Positions 1 to 9,098 are shown, counted from the stretch's first letter. The stretch: DNA of 64,000 nt from Flavobacterium glycines (GCF_900100165.1 NZ_FNEO01000001.1:992001-1056000); one strand, 5' to 3'. A program made the numbers and translations. Notes: generated by a model from the letters alone, not told the origin.

Positions 1-69
1 CTCAACGAAATCGCAAAAAGGTTTCAATAAATGAGTAAAAAAGTATTAAAACATAAAAACCCCAAAATC

Positions 70-357
70 ATGAAAAAATCAATCGTTACAATCGGACTTT
101 TTTCTTTAATGTTAGTTCTAACTTCTTTCACCGCTTCAACAAATAATATTGGAGGCTCAAGAGATTATAAATCAGATTACATCGGAGGTTCAAGAGATTA
201 TAAATCAGATTATTCTATTGGAGGCTCAAGAGATTATAAATCAGATTATTCTATTGGAGGCTCAAGAGATTATAAATCAGATTATTCTATTGGAGGATCA
301 AGAGACTATAAATCAGATTATTCTATCGGAGGATCAAGAGATTATAAAACAGATTAA
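70..357 (+). CDS. Small secreted tandem-repeat protein, function unknown
   Basis: I do not recognise a family. With the ATG at 70 the product is 95 residues: a classical signal peptide (two lysines, then a hydrophobic stretch ending near TSFTAS) followed almost wholly by six copies of an 11-12 residue unit, IGGSRDYKSDY(S), the last ending in KTD. An in-frame ATG at 31 would add 13 charged residues in front of the signal peptide and is less likely. The units are rich in Gly, Ser, Asp, Lys and Tyr, with no Cys, suggesting a flexible, hydrophilic exported peptide. A terminator follows, so it is expressed apart from the downstream kinase. Its role could be surface-related or purely structural; nothing here decides that. 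Confidence 0.6.
   Translation: MKKSIVTIGLFSLMLVLTSFTASTNNIGGSRDYKSDYIGGSRDYKSDYSIGGSRDYKSDYSIGGSRDYKSDYSIGGSRDYKSDYSIGGSRDYKTD
148..354 (+). repeat. Six in-frame direct repeats of 33/36 bp
   Basis: Units start at 148, 181, 217, 253, 289 and 325. The first two are spaced 33 bp apart. The rest are spaced 36 bp because a TCT serine codon is inserted between units. Units differ only by occasional silent changes (GGC/GGT/GGA, GAT/GAC), so copy number is likely to vary by slippage or recombination without shifting the frame. Confidence 0.95.
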
Positions 358-378
358 TTTCTTTTATAAAAAATAAAA

Positions 379-407
379 AAGGCTGTCAATTTTGGCAGCC
401 TTTTTTT
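379..407 (+). terminator. Rho-independent terminator of the repeat-protein gene
   Basis: The arms GGCTGTC (381-387) and GGCAGCC (394-400) form a seven-base stem with one G-T wobble around AATTTT, followed by seven T. Confidence 0.85.
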
Positions 408-428
408 ATGCTAGAATCTTAAAATTAG

Positions 429-436
429 TATTTTTG
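429..436 (+). promoter_or_regulatory. Candidate -7 element TATTTTTG before the sensor kinase
   Basis: It matches the Bacteroidota TAnnTTTG element and lies 20 bases before the TTG start at 456. No TTG is seen at the usual -33 distance, so support is partial. Confidence 0.4.
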
Positions 437-455
437 ATTAAATTTAAATTTACTA

Positions 456-2507
456 TTGAAAACAATTAGGGTAAAAAGTTTTTTTTTGATATTGTTTGTT
501 TTTTTTGGTTGTACACCTAAAAAATCAGATAATAAAACAATTGGTGTTGTAAACGATAGTCTTCCGTTTTATTTTTCTTTGGCGAACGATTTTAATCAAC
601 CAAGAGCCAAAAGGCAAGAATATGTTGAAAAAGCTGAAAGAATAATATTAGAGCAAGAAAATGATTCTCTAAATCGAGTTAATCTTTTTAAAGTAGCGAA
701 TCGATATTTTAATTTAAATAACTGGAAGGCATATAAACAAGCTGTTGATTTGGTCCTAGAGAACTCTGAAAAATCAGCAGATACTGTTAGTGTTGCTAAG
801 GCTTATGGGTATTTAGGTGATTATTATCGTGTCAGACTAGTTTCAGATTCTTCATTCTTATTTTATTATAAGGCTGAAAAAATGTATGATAATCTCGATA
901 ATAAGTATCAATTGGCAAGGACTCTTATTAGTAAAGCTGATTTATTATATAAAGTTGGAGATTTTATTGGTGGTGAAAAAGAAGTTTTTAAGGTTTTGAG
1001 GCTTATAAATGGAGAGGCTATTCAAGAAAATAAGGAAATATTTTATGATTCATATAATATTTTAGGCTTAGTATATAATGGTATGGGGGATTATGTGAAT
1101 GCTATTAATTATCATGAAAAAGCTTTAAAAGTACTTGAAGATAATGATGTAGGTGCTACAAGTCAAACTATGGCTATTTCTTATTTGAATTTAGGTTTGG
1201 TTTATATGAATCTAAAGAATTATGAAAAGGCTAAAACATATTTTCAAAAAGGAATCAAACAGCAGTTGATTGATATTCAGGATCCTAGTATATATGCTAT
1301 GTTGTTGGATAATTATGGATATTGCAAATTTAAGCTTGAAGAAAATGAAGGCTTGCCTGATTTGTTTTATCAGTCGATGAAAATTGGAAACGGTTTAAAA
1401 AAATCCTCAGGTATTTTTGTGAATTTAATTCATTTGTCTGAATATTATGAATCAAAAAATGATAGGGTTAAGGCTTTAGATTTTGCCAATCAGGCATTAG
1501 CATTTGTTCGCAAAACGAATGAGAGACATGATATTTTAGTGGCCTTAAAGCATATTGCGACTATTGAGCCCCAAAAAGCATCTGTGTATACTAAAGAATA
1601 TATTCATATTAATGAAGAATTACAAAAAGAGGAACGTAAAATGGGAGAGAAGTTCTCCCGAATTCAATATGAAACCGATCAGATAAAAGGTGAGAATTCT
1701 GATTTAGAAGCTAAAAATAGAAAATTAGTATATTTTTTCACAGCTATAGCAATTTTAGGGATGTTTATCTATATCATCAAATCGCAGAAGGCTAAGAATC
1801 GAGAACTTTTGTACAAACAACAACAACAAAAGGCAAATGAAGATATCTATAATTTGATGATTTCTCAGCAAAATACAATTGAAGCTAACAGAGTTCAGGA
1901 AAAAAAACGTGTGGCTCAGGAATTGCATGATGGGGTATTGGGTAGAATGTTTGGTGTACGAATGAATCTTGAAGGCTTGAATCAATTTAATGATGATTTA
2001 GCAATTACTCAGCGACTTGATTATTTGGTTGAATTGAAAAAAATTGAACAGGATATTCGTGAAATTTCACATGATTTGAATAGAGAAAAATCGGAATTAA
2101 TTAATAACTTCGTTGCAATTGTAGATAATCTTTTTGAAGAACAAAGAAAAACTTTCTCTGTGAAATTATTTTCGAGTATTGATTCAAATATTAAGTGGGA
2201 TCTTGCAGTCAATTCGGTTAAAATTAATTTGTACCGAATTATTCAGGAATCATTACAAAACATTAATAAGTATGCTAATGCTACTTCAATTAAGGTTGAT
2301 TTGAAAAAACAAGAGAATAATATTCTTTTGACAATAACTGATGACGGGGCTGGTTTTAATGTGAATCTTAAAAAGAAAGGAATTGGCTTGCAGAATATGA
2401 TTTCACGAGCTAAAGAATGTCAAGGGGAATTTCATGTGAAATCAAAAGTTGGAGAAGGAACTACAATTACGGTTAGCATACCATTAGAAAATCAAATAGC
2501 TTCATAA
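456..2507 (+). CDS. TPR-containing sensor histidine kinase (NarX/LiaS type) with lipoprotein-like signal
   Basis: Predicted membrane sensor that autophosphorylates and passes phosphate to the adjacent response regulator. The start is TTG at 456. An N-terminal signal ends in a lipobox-like FFGC (Cys19). A long periplasmic TPR-type region, with units such as SYLNLGLVYMNLKNYEKAKTYFQKG, runs to about residue 380 and is followed by a coiled coil. A single membrane span lies at about 424-442. The cytoplasmic part has a HisKA_3-type H-box, AQELHDGVLG, with the phospho-His at 491. A HATPase_c domain follows (N-box near IIQESLQNINKYA; G-box DDGAGF near 630; GIGLQNM). The combination of a lipobox and a transmembrane span is unusual; the N-terminus may simply be an uncleaved anchor. 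The stimulus is unknown. Confidence 0.85.
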   Translation: MKTIRVKSFFLILFVFFGCTPKKSDNKTIGVVNDSLPFYFSLANDFNQPRAKRQEYVEKAERIILEQENDSLNRVNLFKVANRYFNLNNWKAYKQAVDLVLENSEKSADTVSVAKAYGYLGDYYRVRLVSDSSFLFYYKAEKMYDNLDNKYQLARTLISKADLLYKVGDFIGGEKEVFKVLRLINGEAIQENKEIFYDSYNILGLVYNGMGDYVNAINYHEKALKVLEDNDVGATSQTMAISYLNLGLVYMNLKNYEKAKTYFQKGIKQQLIDIQDPSIYAMLLDNYGYCKFKLEENEGLPDLFYQSMKIGNGLKKSSGIFVNLIHLSEYYESKNDRVKALDFANQALAFVRKTNERHDILVALKHIATIEPQKASVYTKEYIHINEELQKEERKMGEKFSRIQYETDQIKGENSDLEAKNRKLVYFFTAIAILGMFIYIIKSQKAKNRELLYKQQQQKANEDIYNLMISQQNTIEANRVQEKKRVAQELHDGVLGRMFGVRMNLEGLNQFNDDLAITQRLDYLVELKKIEQDIREISHDLNREKSELINNFVAIVDNLFEEQRKTFSVKLFSSIDSNIKWDLAVNSVKINLYRIIQESLQNINKYANATSIKVDLKKQENNILLTITDDGAGFNVNLKKKGIGLQNMISRAKECQGEFHVKSKVGEGTTITVSIPLENQIAS

Positions 2508-2512
2508 ATCAA

Positions 2513-3202
2513 ATGACAATTGAATCAGTTGCAACTAGACTAAAAAAGAACATCTTAATTGTAGATGATCATCCATTTATTATTCAAGGATATAAAAATG
2601 CTATAACAAGGTATAATCCCAATGAATATGAGTTTCTAATCTTAGATGCAAAAGATTGCCGTTCGGCTTTTGACTTAATTACTAATCCTGATACCCCGGT
2701 ATTTGATGTTGCTTTTTTGGATATAAGTATGCCGTCCTATGAAGAAAAAGAACTTTATTCAGGAGAAGATGTGGCCAAATTGGTTTTGAAATACATGCCT
2801 AATTGTAAGATTATTATGTTGACTATGTTTACAGAGTTTTTAAAATTAAAGACTTTGATAAATAATGTAAGTCCAAGAGGGATAGTAATAAAAAATGATT
2901 TGACTTTTGATGAGTTGTTAAGTGCTTTTGATAAGGTAATTAATGGGGAACTGTATTATAGTAAGTCAATTTTAGAAATGCTTGGTTCACACGATAATTC
3001 AATTGAGATTGATTTATTTGATAAACAAATTTTATTTCATTTGTCTAAAGGAACTAAGCTGCAGGATATTCCTCAATTTGTGCCGATTTCTTTAAATGCA
3101 ATTGAATCCAGAAAGACAAATCTTAAGGAATTACTTGAAGTAGAAAGTGGTGAAGACAGCGATTTGGTAAGAGCAGCAAAAAATAAAGGATTGATTTTTT
3201 AA
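2513..3202 (+). CDS. Response regulator, NarL/FixJ-like receiver with divergent HTH
   Basis: Partner regulator of the preceding kinase: five bases separate the two genes and no terminator lies between them. The receiver keeps the acidic pair Asp18-Asp19, the phospho-acceptor Asp70 in FLDISMP, and Lys127 in VIKND. The C-terminal region (about 165-205) aligns in spirit with a LuxR-type helix-turn-helix (FDKQILFHLSKGTKLQDIP... LNAIESRKTNLKELL) but is divergent, ending in an acidic and basic tail. It probably binds DNA and regulates unknown targets. It could also act through protein contacts if the HTH is non-functional. Confidence 0.85.
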   Translation: MTIESVATRLKKNILIVDDHPFIIQGYKNAITRYNPNEYEFLILDAKDCRSAFDLITNPDTPVFDVAFLDISMPSYEEKELYSGEDVAKLVLKYMPNCKIIMLTMFTEFLKLKTLINNVSPRGIVIKNDLTFDELLSAFDKVINGELYYSKSILEMLGSHDNSIEIDLFDKQILFHLSKGTKLQDIPQFVPISLNAIESRKTNLKELLEVESGEDSDLVRAAKNKGLIF

Positions 3203-3222
3203 AAACTTCAAACTGTGTAAAA

Positions 3223-3266
3223 AACGCAAATTCAAGATTACATTTATTGAATTTGCGTTTTTTTTT
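3223..3266. terminator. Bidirectional terminator between the response regulator and thiL
   Basis: A perfect 13-base stem, AACGCAAATTCAA (3223-3235) with TTGAATTTGCGTT (3247-3259), has an 11-base loop. It has a T run on its right and an A run (3219-3224) on its left, so it can end both converging transcripts. Confidence 0.9.
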
Positions 3267-3275
3267 GTTGTGAAT

Positions 3276-4322
3276 TTATTCGCTAAGTGCGTTCCATCCT
3301 CTTGCTTTTAGTGGGATTTTAGTATTAGCACGGGTTACTAAATGGATTCCCTCAGTTTCCTCAGTCATATGACCAATAATGGTGAAATTTGGATTTCCTT
3401 TTATTTTTTCAAAATTATCAATTGGAATGGTAAAAAGTAATTCGTAATCTTCTCCACCGTTGATGGCTACAGTAGTGCTATCGATATCAAATTCTTCACA
3501 CACATTGATAAACTGTGGGTCTAATGGTAGTTTGTCTTCATATAGATTACAACCCACCTTTGACTGTTTGCACAAATGAATGATTTCAGATGATAATCCG
3601 TCTGAAATGTCAATCATCGAAGTTGGTTTTATTTCTAAAGCATGTAATAAAGTGCGAACGTCTTTACGTGCCTCAGGTTTTAATTGACGTTCTATTAAAT
3701 AGGTGTAAGCATCCAAATCAGGTTGTGAGTTAGGATTTACCTGGAAAACTTGTTTTTCTCTTTCTAAAACCTGTAATCCCATATAGGCTGCACCAATATC
3801 ACCGGTAACAACAAGTAAATCGGTTGCTTTTGCGCCATTTCTGTATACAATTTCATTTTCATCGGCTTCACCAATAACGGTAATGCTGATAATCATTCCT
3901 TTTTGAGAAGAAGTGGTATCACCACCTATTAGGTCTACTTTATATTCATTAGCGGCAAGAGCAATTCCTTCATACAATTCTTCTAAAGCTTCCAGCGGAA
4001 AACGATTAGAAACAGCAATAGAAACCGTGATTTGGGTAGCCTTAGCATTCATGGCGCAAATGTCTGAAACATTTACCACAACAGCTTTATAGCCTAAATG
4101 TTTCAACGGCATGTAAGCCAAATCAAAATGAACCCCTTCAATTAACAAATCGGTTGAGACAATCGTTTTTTTGTCTTTAAAATTCAAAACGGCAGCATCA
4201 TCGCCAATGCCTTTGAGTGTTGAAGTCTGATTGATTTGGAAATTTTTGGTTAAATGTTCAATTAAGCCAAATTCGCCTAATTGAGCTATGCTGGTGCGTT
4301 GCGGGTTTTTATCTTCAATCAT
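3276..4322 (-). CDS. thiL: Thiamine-monophosphate kinase
   Basis: Phosphorylates thiamine monophosphate to the cofactor thiamine diphosphate using ATP, in the cytoplasm. The 348-residue length fits the AIR synthase/PurM-like ThiL family. Family signatures are visible in order: GEFGLIEHL at the N-terminus, GIGDDAAV, STDLLIEGVHFD, VSDICAMNA, GGDTTSS, VTGDIG, MIDISDGLSSE and GGEDYELLF. It is transcribed alone; lepA lies upstream on the same strand but a terminator sits between them. No TPP riboswitch-like leader is seen in the short upstream gap. Confidence 0.96.
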   Translation of the reverse strand: MIEDKNPQRTSIAQLGEFGLIEHLTKNFQINQTSTLKGIGDDAAVLNFKDKKTIVSTDLLIEGVHFDLAYMPLKHLGYKAVVVNVSDICAMNAKATQITVSIAVSNRFPLEALEELYEGIALAANEYKVDLIGGDTTSSQKGMIISITVIGEADENEIVYRNGAKATDLLVVTGDIGAAYMGLQVLEREKQVFQVNPNSQPDLDAYTYLIERQLKPEARKDVRTLLHALEIKPTSMIDISDGLSSEIIHLCKQSKVGCNLYEDKLPLDPQFINVCEEFDIDSTTVAINGGEDYELLFTIPIDNFEKIKGNPNFTIIGHMTEETEGIHLVTRANTKIPLKARGWNALSE

Positions 4323-4343
4323 AGTTTGTAAGTTTCAAAGCCG

Positions 4344-4351
4344 CAAAGATA
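4344..4351 (-). promoter_or_regulatory. Candidate -7 element TATCTTTG for thiL
   Basis: On the minus strand this reads TATCTTTG, an exact TAnnTTTG match, about 20 bases before the ATG. No TTG is seen at the expected distance upstream. Confidence 0.45.
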
Positions 4352-4390
4352 CAAAGTTTTTAAGCCACAGATTATATGGATTTTTATAAA

Positions 4391-4424
4391 GAAAAAAACC
4401 TGACAATTTTCATCGTCAGGTTTT
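4391..4424 (-). terminator. Terminator of lepA
   Basis: On the minus strand a ten-base stem pairs AAAACCTGAC with GTCAGGTTTT (plus-strand 4395-4404 and 4415-4424), followed by a T run. Confidence 0.85.
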
Positions 4425-4465
4425 CTCTTTATTCTTTGTTCTTGCTTTTTTTCTCTGAAAAATAA

Positions 4466-6262
4466 TTAGTCATTCAACTTCAAAACAGCCATAAACGCTT
4501 CTTGTGGAATCTCAACGTTTCCAACTTGTCTCATACGTTTTTTACCTTTTTTCTGTTTTTCCAATAACTTACGTTTACGCGAAATATCTCCACCGTAACA
4601 TTTGGCGGTAACGTCTTTACGTAAGGCTTTAATGGTTTCACGAGCGATAATTTTAGCTCCGATAGCCGCCTGAATTGGAATGTCAAATTGCTGTCTTGGG
4701 ATTAGCTCACGCAGTTTCTCTGTCATTTTTTTACCAATGTTATAAGCGTTGCTTTCGTGAATCAGAGCAGAAAGCGCATCCACCTGATTAGCATTCAATA
4801 ATACATCCAATTTAACTAATTTAGAAGCGCGCATTCCAATAGGAGAGTAGTCAAACGAAGCATAACCTTTGGAAACCGTTTTCAATCGGTCATAAAAATC
4901 AAATACAATTTCCGCCAATGGCATGTCAAAATTCAATTCCACACGTTCCGTAGTCAAATACGTTTGATTCGTGATAATACCACGTTTTTCAATACAAAGA
5001 CTCATTACGTTACCCACAAAATCAGCTTTGGTAATGATAGTCGCTTTGATGAAAGGCTCTTCTACACGGTCCAGTTTTGATGGTTCCGGCAAATCGGAAG
5101 GGTTGTTTACTACAATTGCGGTATCTGGTTCTTTTTTGGTATAAGCCAAATACGAAACGTTAGGAACTGTAGTAATTACAGTCATATCGAATTCGCGTTC
5201 CAAACGTTCCTGGATAATTTCCATGTGCAACATTCCTAAGAATCCGCAACGGAAACCAAAACCTAAAGCCGCCGAACTTTCAGGGGAAAAAACAAGAGAA
5301 GCATCGTTCAGCTGCAGTTTTTCCATCGAAGCTCTCAGCTCCTCATAATCTTCCGTATCTACAGGATAAATTCCGGCAAAAACCATTGGTTTTACATCCT
5401 CAAAACCGGTAATCATATTGGTTGTAGGTGTTTTTGCATCGGTTATAGTGTCACCTACTTTTACCTCTTTGGCTTCTTTAATTCCGGAAATTAAATAACC
5501 TACGTCTCCGGTCGAAATCACATTTTTAGGAACCTGATTTAATTTCAATGTTCCTACTTCGTCGGCAAAATATTCATTGCCGGTAGCCATGAATTTTATT
5601 TTTTGTCCTTTTTTGATTTCTCCATTTACAACTCTAAAGATAACCTCAATTCCTCTGAAAGGATTGTAATGTGAATCGAAAATCAAGGCTTGTAAAGGTT
5701 CTTCTTTGTCTCCTTTTGGAGCAGGAATTTTTTCGATAATGGCAGCTAAAATATTCTCTACACCAAAACCGGTTTTACCTGAAGCATGAATAATATCTTC
5801 CAGTTTACAGCCAAGTAAATCAATAATATCATCGCTCACTTCTTCAGGGTTAGCACTAGGCAAATCGACTTTATTCAAAACAGGAATAATTTCCAAGTCG
5901 TTTTCTAAAGCCAAATATAAATTCGAAATAGTTTGCGCCTGAATGCTTTGTGCGGCGTCCACAATCAAAAGCGCACCTTCGCATGCAGCAATCGAACGAG
6001 AAACTTCATACGAAAAATCTACGTGTCCCGGAGTGTCAATCAGGTTAAGGATGTAATCTTCTCCCTTGTATTTGTACTCCATTTGTATGGCGTGACTTTT
6101 AATGGTAATCCCGCGTTCGCGCTCTAAGTCCATGTTGTCCAGTAACTGCGCTTTTTCTTCACGAGCCGTAACCGTTTGGGTTGCTCCCAAAAGACGGTCA
6201 GCCAATGTACTTTTCCCGTGGTCAATATGTGCAATAATGCAAAAATTTCTAATGTGCTTCAT
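4466..6262 (-). CDS. lepA: Translation elongation factor 4 (back-translocating GTPase LepA)
   Basis: Ribosome-associated GTPase thought to act on stalled or mistranslocated ribosomes and in subunit assembly. It shows G1 (AHIDHGKST), the switch I region with [12 protein letters not shown]3 (DTPGHVDF) and G4 ([11 protein letters not shown]). The LepA-specific C-terminal domain ends in [17 protein letters not shown]. The 598 residues equal the normal family length. The start gives [18 protein letters not shown], as expected. It is divergent from dusB across a 280-base gap that contains a repeat-like element. Confidence 0.98.
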   Translation of the reverse strand: MKHIRNFCIIAHIDHGKSTLADRLLGATQTVTAREEKAQLLDNMDLERERGITIKSHAIQMEYKYKGEDYILNLIDTPGHVDFSYEVSRSIAACEGALLIVDAAQSIQAQTISNLYLALENDLEIIPVLNKVDLPSANPEEVSDDIIDLLGCKLEDIIHASGKTGFGVENILAAIIEKIPAPKGDKEEPLQALIFDSHYNPFRGIEVIFRVVNGEIKKGQKIKFMATGNEYFADEVGTLKLNQVPKNVISTGDVGYLISGIKEAKEVKVGDTITDAKTPTTNMITGFEDVKPMVFAGIYPVDTEDYEELRASMEKLQLNDASLVFSPESSAALGFGFRCGFLGMLHMEIIQERLEREFDMTVITTVPNVSYLAYTKKEPDTAIVVNNPSDLPEPSKLDRVEEPFIKATIITKADFVGNVMSLCIEKRGIITNQTYLTTERVELNFDMPLAEIVFDFYDRLKTVSKGYASFDYSPIGMRASKLVKLDVLLNANQVDALSALIHESNAYNIGKKMTEKLRELIPRQQFDIPIQAAIGAKIIARETIKALRKDVTAKCYGGDISRKRKLLEKQKKGKKRMRQVGNVEIPQEAFMAVLKLND

Positions 6263-6298
6263 TTCTTCTTTGTATCAATTTTTTGTCTTGCCTGTTTT

Positions 6299-6385
6299 GG
6301 GCGTTCCCCTTCGGGTCGGGCTTTTCGCTCTATCTTTTATTCCATTTCATTCCATAAAAGGATGCCGCTTCACTCCCTAACGCAA
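6299..6385. repeat. Candidate dispersed intergenic element
   Basis: This GC-richer stretch between the divergent lepA and dusB genes begins GGGCGTTCCCCTTCGGG and ends CACTCCCTAACGCAA. It contains a CCC-TTCG-GGG type hairpin. From memory, similar sequences recur between genes in many Flavobacterium chromosomes. Only one copy is visible in this window, so the repeat status is inferred. Confidence 0.45.
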
Positions 6386-6518
6386 TACCGAAAAAACAAG
6401 ACAATTAATCTGCAAATATACGCTAAATTCTATACGTTCAAAGCGTATAGTAAGTAAACTAATTGCTTATGTTTTAAGTCTTTCCTATTTCTTCTTTTAT
6501 CATTTCGTTTAAAAAACG

Positions 6519-6526
6519 TAATTTTG
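6519..6526 (+). promoter_or_regulatory. Candidate -7 element TAATTTTG for dusB
   Basis: An exact TAnnTTTG match 16 bases before the ATG, implying a very short leader. No -33 TTG is seen. Confidence 0.4.
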
Positions 6527-6542
6527 CAGCAAATTTGAGAAG

Positions 6543-7535
6543 ATGATTAAGATTGGCAACATAGAATTACCTGATTTTCCACTATTATTAGCACCTATGG
6601 AGGATGTGAGTGATCCGCCGTTTCGTAGGTTGTGTAAGATGCATGGGGCTGATATGATGTATTCTGAATTTATTTCTTCCGAAGGTTTGATTCGTGATGC
6701 TATCAAAAGCCGAATGAAACTGGATATTTTTGATTACGAACGTCCGGTTGGAATTCAGATTTTTGGTGGCGATGAGGAGGCGATGGCACTTTCTTCAAAA
6801 ATTGTTTCTACGGTAAATCCTGATTTAATTGATATTAATTTTGGCTGTCCGGTAAAGAAAGTGGTTTGCAAAGGGGCAGGCGCAGGCGTTTTGAAAGATG
6901 TAGATTTGATGGTGCGATTAACTAAAGCAGTTATCGACAGTACTCATTTGCCAGTTACAGTAAAAACACGTTTGGGTTGGGATGATAATTCCATTAACAT
7001 TGATGAGGTGGCCGAGCGTTTACAAGATATTGGTGTTGCTGCTTTGAGCATCCATGCCAGAACCCGTGCCCAAATGTATAAAGGTCATTCGGACTGGTCG
7101 CATATTGCCAGAGTAAAAAACAACCCCAGAATTACGATGCCTATTTTTGGTAACGGAGATATTGATTCACCTGAAAAAGCGTTGCATTATAAAAACGAAT
7201 ACGGTATTGACGGAATCATGATTGGTCGTGCTGCGATAGGGTATCCGTGGATTTTTAACGAAATCAAACATTATTTTAAAACAGGCGAGCATTTAGCAAA
7301 GCCTACTGTTGCTGATAGAGTAGAAGCTGTGAGAAATCATCTGACCTGGGCAATGGATTGGAAAGGCGAAAGACTTGGAATTGTAGAAACCCGTCCGCAT
7401 TATACTAATTATTTCAAAGGAATTCACTCGTTTAAAACTTATAAACAAAAGCTAGTTACTCTGGATCATCCGGAGGAATTATTTGCCGTTTTAGACGAGA
7501 TTATTCAGGCTTATGCCGATTATGAATGTGTGTAA
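6543..7535 (+). CDS. dusB: tRNA-dihydrouridine synthase, DusB type
   Basis: FMN enzyme that reduces specific uridines in tRNA to dihydrouridine with NADPH. The TIM-barrel domain starts at once (LLLAPMEDVSDPPFRRLC). It contains the INFGCPVKKV motif with the catalytic Cys at 102, then TVKTRLGW, SIHARTRAQMYKG, GNGDI and GIMIGRAAIGYPWIF for FMN phosphate binding. A C-terminal helical tRNA-binding domain ends the protein. The 330-residue length is normal. It is a single gene, convergent with the thioredoxin-like gene 22 bases away. Confidence 0.95.
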   Translation: MIKIGNIELPDFPLLLAPMEDVSDPPFRRLCKMHGADMMYSEFISSEGLIRDAIKSRMKLDIFDYERPVGIQIFGGDEEAMALSSKIVSTVNPDLIDINFGCPVKKVVCKGAGAGVLKDVDLMVRLTKAVIDSTHLPVTVKTRLGWDDNSINIDEVAERLQDIGVAALSIHARTRAQMYKGHSDWSHIARVKNNPRITMPIFGNGDIDSPEKALHYKNEYGIDGIMIGRAAIGYPWIFNEIKHYFKTGEHLAKPTVADRVEAVRNHLTWAMDWKGERLGIVETRPHYTNYFKGIHSFKTYKQKLVTLDHPEELFAVLDEIIQAYADYECV

Positions 7536-7557
7536 TTTGGATAGTATTAGCTTTAGA

Positions 7558-8673
7558 TTAATTTAAGTATTTATCAATAGTGATGCTCATTCTTTCAAGA
7601 ATATCAGTTTTATATCCTATTTCATAGAATTGTATAGTACCTTCTTTGTCAACTATGATGTTGGTTGGATAAGAGTTTATATCAAATTTTTCTGCGATCC
7701 ATCTTCCATCAGCAATAATTTCATAGTTGAGCGGATACTGTTTTAAAAAAGAAGTAATCATGTATTCAGGATCTAAAGCAATGGCGATAAAATGAATATT
7801 TTTGTCTTTGTATTTTTCCTTTAATTCGTTGAGTTTTGGCATTTCCATTTTGCACGGGCCACAGGTGGTAAACCAAAAGTTATACACAATGATTTCTCCA
7901 TTGATTTTTTTGGTATCAATCTTTTTTTGATAGATACTTATGTCTTTAAAAGTTTCCGCTTTTTCTCCAATGAATTTCATTCTGGTATCATGGATTTTTT
8001 GTTTCCTTTCTTCAAGTTTTTTGATGTACTCTTCTTCTGATTGAATGTTGAAGTTTGCTAATGAAAAATAATTAGCGGCTAATTTAGTATGAGTAACTTT
8101 TTTGGCTACAATAGTGTAGTGGCCTAAGTTTTTACTATATCCAGGGTATTCTAAAATGAATCCATCTACATCAAATTGTTTGCAATATCTTAGGCCTATT
8201 TTTTTAGTATAAAAAATTTCTTTAGGAGAGTTATTGATCATTGTTATTCCTTTTTCGCAAGGAAATTCAAGAATTTGTTTTGGACTATTGGTTGGTGAAG
8301 TTTCTACTTTTGTATTTGGATTTTTAAAGTTATATTCTAATGCGCTTTTAGAGTTTGTAGATATGGAGCAGTTATAGCCTTTTTTGTTTTCGTAATCCAA
8401 AAATCCAAAATTGTTAAAGGGTTTTAGTTTGTCTCCAAATCGACGCTCAATTACAATGTCTTTGTTGAAAGCAATAACAATTTCGCTTAGAAATTCAGAG
8501 GAATTTTTTTCCTGTGCTGATAATTCTCTGTCGTAAATTACCTCGTATGTAATTACAATATCGTCTTTAATATTGTTGGCTTCAGCAGTTTTCCATTGCG
8601 AAAAACCATTGCAGCTTATCAAAGTAACCAATAAAGTTAGAATATATTTTGCGAAGGTATTTTTTGTTTTCAT
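7558..8673 (-). CDS. TlpA/ResA-like thioredoxin-fold protein, exported
   Basis: Probable cell-envelope thiol oxidoreductase. An N-terminal export signal (LTLLVTLISCNGFSQ) may be cleaved by signal peptidase I or II, since the Cys lies in a lipobox-like context. Residues about 25-230 are an uncharacterised beta-rich region. The C-terminal 130 residues are a thioredoxin domain with Cys271-Gly-Pro-Cys274 (WFTTCGPCKMEMPKL), the TlpA-type YNFW strand and cis-Pro SYPTNII. The N-terminal half resembles the DUF-type extensions found on Bacteroidota AhpC/TSA proteins. It could reduce cytochrome c or other exported thiols; the substrate is not evident. Confidence 0.85.
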   Translation of the reverse strand: MKTKNTFAKYILTLLVTLISCNGFSQWKTAEANNIKDDIVITYEVIYDRELSAQEKNSSEFLSEIVIAFNKDIVIERRFGDKLKPFNNFGFLDYENKKGYNCSISTNSKSALEYNFKNPNTKVETSPTNSPKQILEFPCEKGITMINNSPKEIFYTKKIGLRYCKQFDVDGFILEYPGYSKNLGHYTIVAKKVTHTKLAANYFSLANFNIQSEEEYIKKLEERKQKIHDTRMKFIGEKAETFKDISIYQKKIDTKKINGEIIVYNFWFTTCGPCKMEMPKLNELKEKYKDKNIHFIAIALDPEYMITSFLKQYPLNYEIIADGRWIAEKFDINSYPTNIIVDKEGTIQFYEIGYKTDILERMSITIDKYLN

Positions 8674-8786
8674 CGTGGCTAATTTGTAAGAGTTATCTTT
8701 TTGATAAAAATAATATTTTTTTGATAATTAGTACGATTTTATTTATTTTTAATACATATATGTAAAAGTGTTTTTAAGAATTTGTT

Positions 8787-9098
8787 ATGGAAAATCTACA
8801 AGTAAAAAAATATATCAAAATATTAGGATGGATAACTGCTTTTTTATGGTTTGTTTCCGCTTTTGGCAGGTTGTTTTTTAGGAAAGAATATACAAGAGAA
8901 ATGGATGATGATGTTTCAAAAATAATGCTTGTTTTGTTTGGATTGTATCTTTTCTTAAATGTGGGTTATGAATTAAAATACAATAGGGAAAATTTTATTT
9001 CAATTGTAAAAGAAAGATTCAAAGAAATGTGGCTACAGCTATTTTTTATAATAAGTTTGTTCTTGTTGTGGTTTTTGTATAAAAGAAATTTATTATAA
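8787..9098 (+). CDS. Small membrane protein, unknown function
   Basis: Unrecognised 103-residue protein with three likely membrane helices (about 11-29, 45-61 and 82-98) joined by short charged loops rich in Lys, Arg and Asp. It has no signal peptide cleavage site and no known motif. It stands alone between the divergent thioredoxin-like gene and the permease-gene remnant, and its base composition matches the surroundings. It is probably a real gene, because the hydrophobic pattern is coherent, but nothing indicates its role. Confidence 0.55.
   Translation: MENLQVKKYIKILGWITAFLWFVSAFGRLFFRKEYTREMDDDVSKIMLVLFGLYLFLNVGYELKYNRENFISIVKERFKEMWLQLFFIISLFLLWFLYKRNLL

Noticed and set aside
1..30. 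Possible C-terminal end of an upstream gene (nine open codons, LNEIAKRFQ then stop)
   Set aside because: Nine codons are too few to support a gene call, though it may well be the end of one.
148..354. CRISPR array
   Set aside because: The repeats are back to back, in frame, with no spacers, and encode a signal-peptide protein.
149..376. Second open frame through the repeats (MEAQEIINQI-type)
   Set aside because: It is open only because a 36-bp unit without stops in that frame is repeated; it has no start context or signal peptide.
4323..4465. TPP riboswitch before thiL
   Set aside because: The gap holds only a terminator for lepA and a short leader; no TPP-type conserved core was seen.
5933..6457. 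Short plus-strand frames overlapping lepA and the divergent gap
   Set aside because: They overlap conserved lepA codons or the GC-rich element and show no protein features.
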